DNA from: CANLBN01 sp050298695 | GTDB lineage: Bacteria > Pseudomonadota > Gammaproteobacteria > Pseudomonadales > Cellvibrionaceae | Assembly (NCBI GenBank): GCA_050298695.1 | Contig: JBNKUQ010000059.1 | Span: 1 to 19,084 of the forward strand | Length of the DNA stretch: 19,084 bases | Direction of reading: 5' to 3' | In this document: one piece after another, positions 16,036-19,084 of the stretch | Layout: every line of letters begins with the position of its first letter | How positions within the stretch are numbered: position 1 is the stretch's first letter | Notes under the pieces: model-generated | Databases searched by the model: none | What the model was told of the DNA's origin: nothing | What the model saw: the letters and a program-made list of their open reading frames with translations, nothing else | Position numbers and translations under genes: made by a program

Positions 16036-16053
16036 AGAATCTCTGCAGATTCT
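16036..16053. promoter_or_regulatory. Palindrome in the lapD/REC divergent promoter region
   Basis: AGAATCT-CTGC-AGATTCT, 7-bp perfect arms. A -10-like TAGAAT at 16066-16071 lies just downstream, so the palindrome covers the expected -35 of the response-regulator gene. A dimeric regulator site is plausible; the regulator is unknown. Confidence 0.4.
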
Positions 16054-16121
16054 CATAATTCAGTTTAGAATACATAAGCATTACACAATAAAAATCAGCT
16101 ATTTGAGTGGAGCAATTTATA

Positions 16122-17465
16122 ATGAATGGCAGAAAGGCCCTTATTGTTGACGATTCTAGATTGGCTCAATTTGTATTAAAAAAGATGCTGACTGATCAAA
16201 ACATGCTCGTCGACACCTCTCCGTCTGCCGAAGATGCGCTAGATTACCTCAAAAACAACAAGCCCGATGTTATCTTCCTAGACCACACCATGCCAGGAAT
16301 GAATGGCCTTGAAGTCCTTAAAGTGATCAAGGCCAACCCAGAAACAGCGCCAATACCGGTCATGATGTACACCTCTCAAGAGGACAGTAGTTACATGAGC
16401 CAAGCCCGTGAAATGGGTGCTCTGGCCGTACTCCCCAAGCAACTCAAACAAGACGAGTTAGTGGAAGCATTAACAACGCTCAACTTACATAACGACACCA
16501 CTGACGGTGCAAGCGCAACCAGCGACAAAGAAGACAAACAAGTTAAGCGAAACACCTTTGAAGAAAATAAAGAAGAGCTCGAAAAGCTCGTCTACAACGC
16601 TGAGATTGCACTAGGACATGAATCCGCGCAGCAAAAGTTGCAGCTCAAACTGGAACAGCAACGGGAATACTTTGAGAGACACATAGAAAACCTACACGAC
16701 CGAATCGAAGCATTAATGCCTGCTGCCGAAAAAGATAGCAGCCAAGGTATGAACTTTTGGAATAATGTATTTTGGGCAACGATTTACTGCGTTACCGTAG
16801 TGATTTTCACCACTCTTTATTTCCAGCAAAAAAATGCTATACAACAACTCAGCCAAAACCAAAATCAACTCGCCAGTACCGCCGGGACAGTTGCCAGCTT
16901 AAGCTCTCAAGCTAATACTAACTCTCGCAGCATTCTCGACCAAGTTAACCGCTCTGCTGCAACGACAACAACCCCGAATAGCAATGGGAATATTCAGCAA
17001 GAACTCAGCGCACTAGAAAAAATTCTCAACACCAATAACCAAATACCCTTTGATGAATTACTACTGGGAGACACCGTACAATCCAGCCTAGAAGAACTCA
17101 TTCCTTCACTTCGCGCCATGAACTTTTCTGGGCGCGTTACCATCGTTGCCCACGACGGTAACTTTTGTGTCACCACAAACGAAGGCGGCCAATTTGAACT
17201 GGCCGACGACGAAACGCCCGTTAGCGAGTGTGACATCACCGAACCCAGCACACGCCTAGCGGACATTGCCAGTATTGGTTTATTGCAATCCATTACCGCC
17301 AACAACCAAGCAAGTGATAGCGATTTTGTTATTACCCTGAATCCAGCGGGAACAAACCTACCCGTAGAGCAATACCCAAGCGAACGAGAAAACACACTGG
17401 CTAGCAACTGGAATGATACCGCTAGAAAAAACCGTCGCGTAGAAATTAAATTATTTCCTCAATAA
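16122..17465 (+). CDS. Membrane-anchored response regulator with OmpA-like C-terminus
   Basis: 447 aa from ATG 16122 (SD TGGAG 9 nt upstream; a GTG at 16107 is also in frame). Residues 1-120 are a complete REC domain: acidic pair D10/D11, phospho-acceptor D54 (FLDHTMPGMNG), T84 and K106. Then come an acidic linker, a coiled coil (about 145-205), one membrane span (about 214-232, FWATIYCVTVVIFTTLYF), a Gln/Asn/Ser-rich spacer and a C-terminal domain from about 290. Its end (ARKNRRVEIKLF) copies the NRRVEI close of OmpA/MotB peptidoglycan-binding domains, but the rest of that motif (D..G...N..LS..RA) is not clear. REC inside and this domain outside is an unusual topology for a response regulator. 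It is divergent from the LapD-like gene, suggesting linked surface signalling; output and partner kinase are unknown. Confidence 0.85.
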   Translation: MNGRKALIVDDSRLAQFVLKKMLTDQNMLVDTSPSAEDALDYLKNNKPDVIFLDHTMPGMNGLEVLKVIKANPETAPIPVMMYTSQEDSSYMSQAREMGALAVLPKQLKQDELVEALTTLNLHNDTTDGASATSDKEDKQVKRNTFEENKEELEKLVYNAEIALGHESAQQKLQLKLEQQREYFERHIENLHDRIEALMPAAEKDSSQGMNFWNNVFWATIYCVTVVIFTTLYFQQKNAIQQLSQNQNQLASTAGTVASLSSQANTNSRSILDQVNRSAATTTTPNSNGNIQQELSALEKILNTNNQIPFDELLLGDTVQSSLEELIPSLRAMNFSGRVTIVAHDGNFCVTTNEGGQFELADDETPVSECDITEPSTRLADIASIGLLQSITANNQASDSDFVITLNPAGTNLPVEQYPSERENTLASNWNDTARKNRRVEIKLFPQ

Positions 17466-17499
17466 AGAAAAAAATTAATACAGATAGCACACCTACAAT

Positions 17500-17536
17500 C
17501 AAAAAAGAAAAAGCCTAGTGGTTAATTAGCTAGGCT
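17500..17536 (-). terminator. Terminator overlapping the end of the 53-aa gene
   Basis: AGCCTAG (17512-17518) and CTAGGCT (17530-17536) form a 7-bp stem with an 11-nt loop. On the minus strand it is followed by TTTTCTTTTTTT. In the plus direction only CTCTGCTTT follows, so it may weakly end the response-regulator transcript as well. Confidence 0.7.
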
Positions 17537-17683
17537 CTCTGCTTTAGTCGAATCACCCCGACACAGTATTAGCAGCTCCCTTTCTCGAGCACTAATATTG
17601 GTAGTTTTTTGTGATTGAGCGCCGAGAACCGTGCGCATTAAAACAACAACAATGATAATCACTATAAGTATTATTAACGGCAT
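17522..17683 (-). CDS. 53-aa membrane microprotein
   Basis: ATG 17683 has a perfect RBS, AGGAG 6 nt upstream. Residues 2-15 are a strongly hydrophobic helix (PLIILIVIIIVVVL), followed by a short charged tail with SARERELLILCRGDSTKAESLAN. The tail pattern LLxLCxGDxxxAExL recalls the ends of other small single-span gammaproteobacterial proteins of unknown role. The stop codon lies inside the loop of the terminator hairpin, which fits a complete one-gene transcript. I judge it real from the RBS, the amphipathic layout and the terminator; no function can be given. Confidence 0.65.
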   Translation of the reverse strand: MPLIILIVIIIVVVLMRTVLGAQSQKTTNISARERELLILCRGDSTKAESLAN

Positions 17684-17738
17684 TTACATCTCCTATTACA
17701 TCATTCCTAATTACTAAACAAAAAGTCTAACAGACAAA

Positions 17739-18233
17739 TTAAATAAGCTTTTTAAAATAAATCACTGCGACATTTTTGATCTGCTTCATTAAGCCCAGGT
17801 TACGCATTAGATCACGAAAGTTTGCGCAAGCTCTTGATGCGTCTAGCAAATTTAAAAATCGCTCACCACTAATAAAGTAGCCGCGCTTTTTTCAAATTCA
17901 CTAGCCACACCAATATCTTACGCATCTTCTCCACGCCTAATGCACAATCTGGGTTAAACATATTCTGGCCCATCTTTCCTATACGAATAAATAGTAAATC
18001 GGTAGGATATATAATGTTTACTTGTCAATGCCAATAATTCTGTATTCAGCTCCGCACGAAAAAAGGATCAGACTCATACTCCACTGAGAGCAACGTCCTG
18101 CAACAGTTTTTTAGTATAAATTATTTCGGCGTTCTTTCTTTTGCTCAAATCGCGCTTCGATATAATCATACAACTCTTCCATGGAATCTGAAACAAAACT
18201 CAAGTTGAGGCGATTATACTGATTATTAAGGCA
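17739..18233 (-). pseudogene. Frameshifted remnant of an unidentified protein of about 150 aa
   Basis: Read on the minus strand, coding-like segments follow one another in different frames. From about 18233: YNRLNLSFVSDSMEELYDYI and EARFEQKKERRNN. Then, after a frame change near 18118: LSVEYESDPFFRAELNTELL, HYISYRFTIYSYRKDGPEYV, a stop TAA (17956-17954), PRLCIRRGEDA, a stop TAA (17920-17918) and DIGVASEFEK. A shift in an A6 run (17895-17890) then leads to RGYFISGERFLNLLDASRAC, NFRDLMRNLGLMK and QIKNVAVIYFKKLI, ending at TAA 17741-17739. Composition and continuity suggest one decayed gene with two stops and two frameshifts. I do not recognise the family. Confidence 0.55.
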
Positions 18234-18316
18234 CAAAACCTAGGCAATCTGTTTTGGTCAATCTTGAGAAATATTGATAAAGCATAACGGAAGATTAGCG
18301 CTAAGACACAATAAAT

Positions 18317-18343
18317 TGTCACCATTTTCATTCTCGTGTGTCT
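18317..18343 (+). promoter_or_regulatory. Possible ECF-type promoter before the sigma factor gene
   Basis: TGTCACC (18317-18323), then 15 bp, then TGTCTAA (from 18339). Some ECF groups use a TGTCAC-type -35 with a CGTC-type -10, so autoregulation is possible. The 7-bp inverted repeat AGACACA (18304-18310) / TGTGTCT (18337-18343) overlaps it. Confidence 0.3.
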
Positions 18344-18374
18344 AATCACATATATTAACCAAAGAGAGATTGCA

Positions 18375-19084
18375 ATGGCTTATTTATCCAATCATTCAAA
18401 TGAACCCTTAGCCAGCTTGACTGATAATCAGCTCGTCCAACGCGCTCGCCAAGGGGATAGTTCAGCGTTTGAGCTCATCGTACGCCGCAACAATCAGGCC
18501 CTATTCCGAGCGGCCAAAAGTGTGCTTAATAATGATGATATCGCCCAGGAAGTGGTACAAGACGCTTATCTTAATGCGTTTACACATCTCGACACCTTTC
18601 AGGAACGCGCCTCCCTTAAGACCTGGTTAACTCGCATTGTGATCAACAGAGCAATCAATTGCCAACGACGACAGCGCGCTGAAACGTCCCTGAATGAAAA
18701 AGTCACCACGATTTATAACGACCAATTGGCGGGGGATGAAATGACATCACACATTGTTGACAACCAAACGCCCGAAACTGCCGCCAATCAACAAGAAGTC
18801 AAGCAGGCGCTAGAAATATCGATTCAGCAATTGCCAGAAATTTATCGCTGCGTCTTTATCTTAAGGGAGGTAGAAAGCCTGTCGGTATCTGAAAGTGCCT
18901 ATTGCCTGAATATTAACGAGACCTTAGTCAAAAAGCGCCTATCTCGCGCTCGGCATATGCTTCGCCAAAACTTGTTATTACGAATGGATACGCAACTGCC
19001 AGATATTTTTGAATTTGCGGGCAAACGCTGCGATGCCATTACACATCAGGTTATGAGCGAACTTGCAAAAAAAGGCCTGATTAA
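18375..19084 (+). CDS. ECF-type RNA polymerase sigma factor, 3' end outside the window
   Basis: 236 codons are visible and the frame is still open at the window edge. Region 2: LVQRARQGDSSAFELIVRR, then DDIAQEVVQDAYLNAFTHLD (the DxAQExxQ-type core contact) and LKTWLTRIVINRAINCQRR. Region 4: ALEISIQQLPEIYRCVFILR, REVESLSVSESAYCLNINET and VKKRLSRARHMLRQNL. The C-terminal addition DIFEFAGKRCDAITHQVMSEL is shared with a group of ECF factors in other proteobacteria. ATG 18375 follows GAGAG at SD distance. The downstream partner (anti-sigma or other) is not visible, so the inducing signal cannot be inferred. Confidence 0.88.
   Translation, partial: MAYLSNHSNEPLASLTDNQLVQRARQGDSSAFELIVRRNNQALFRAAKSVLNNDDIAQEVVQDAYLNAFTHLDTFQERASLKTWLTRIVINRAINCQRRQRAETSLNEKVTTIYNDQLAGDEMTSHIVDNQTPETAANQQEVKQALEISIQQLPEIYRCVFILREVESLSVSESAYCLNINETLVKKRLSRARHMLRQNLLLRMDTQLPDIFEFAGKRCDAITHQVMSELAKKGLI

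Overview
The window looks like a chromosomal segment of a marine-type gammaproteobacterium of roughly 40-45% GC, probably in the Cellvibrionales/Pseudomonadales neighbourhood. The reasons are the pcnB-folK-panB order, a DUF2333-polB pair, YceH, a LapD-type c-di-GMP receptor and a sigma-54 small-RNA locus placed as in pseudomonads. The taxonomic call is inference from gene content and order only.

Left part (1-3800), accessory and partly decaying: a TerB-like protein with an N-terminal membrane anchor, a periplasmic substrate-binding protein, an internally deleted AEC-family transporter pseudogene, and a secreted histidine-rich protein with a strong terminator. Then comes a compact non-coding locus: a GTTAC/GTAAC dyad cluster, a sigma-54 -24/-12 promoter, a very A-rich leader dense in AAnAAnAA motifs, and an intrinsic terminator, directly upstream of pcnB. 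This is the layout of crcZ, the Hfq/Crc-sequestering RNA that lies between cbrB and pcnB in Pseudomonas. Here no cbrAB genes are adjacent. It is the strongest candidate for something undescribed in the window.

Centre (3750-13250): a tight plus-strand operon pcnB-folK-deoxynucleoside kinase-panB-DUF5062 (RNA decay, folate, nucleotide salvage, pantothenate; panC is not present) meets a convergent single-POTRA Omp85-type outer-membrane protein. The minus-strand pair DUF2333-polB follows. A 256-bp MITE-like element with inverted ends, a TAAA target duplication and an internal 48-bp tandem repeat has inserted exactly between the DUF2333 stop codon and the polB start codon.

Right part (13250-19084): yceH converges on a LapD-like receptor whose GGDEF and EAL domains are both degenerate. 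Divergent from it is an unusual response regulator that joins a cytoplasmic REC domain to a coiled coil, a membrane span and an OmpA-like C-terminus. A 53-aa membrane microprotein, a frameshifted unidentified pseudogene on the minus strand and the start of an ECF sigma factor, cut by the window edge, complete the segment.
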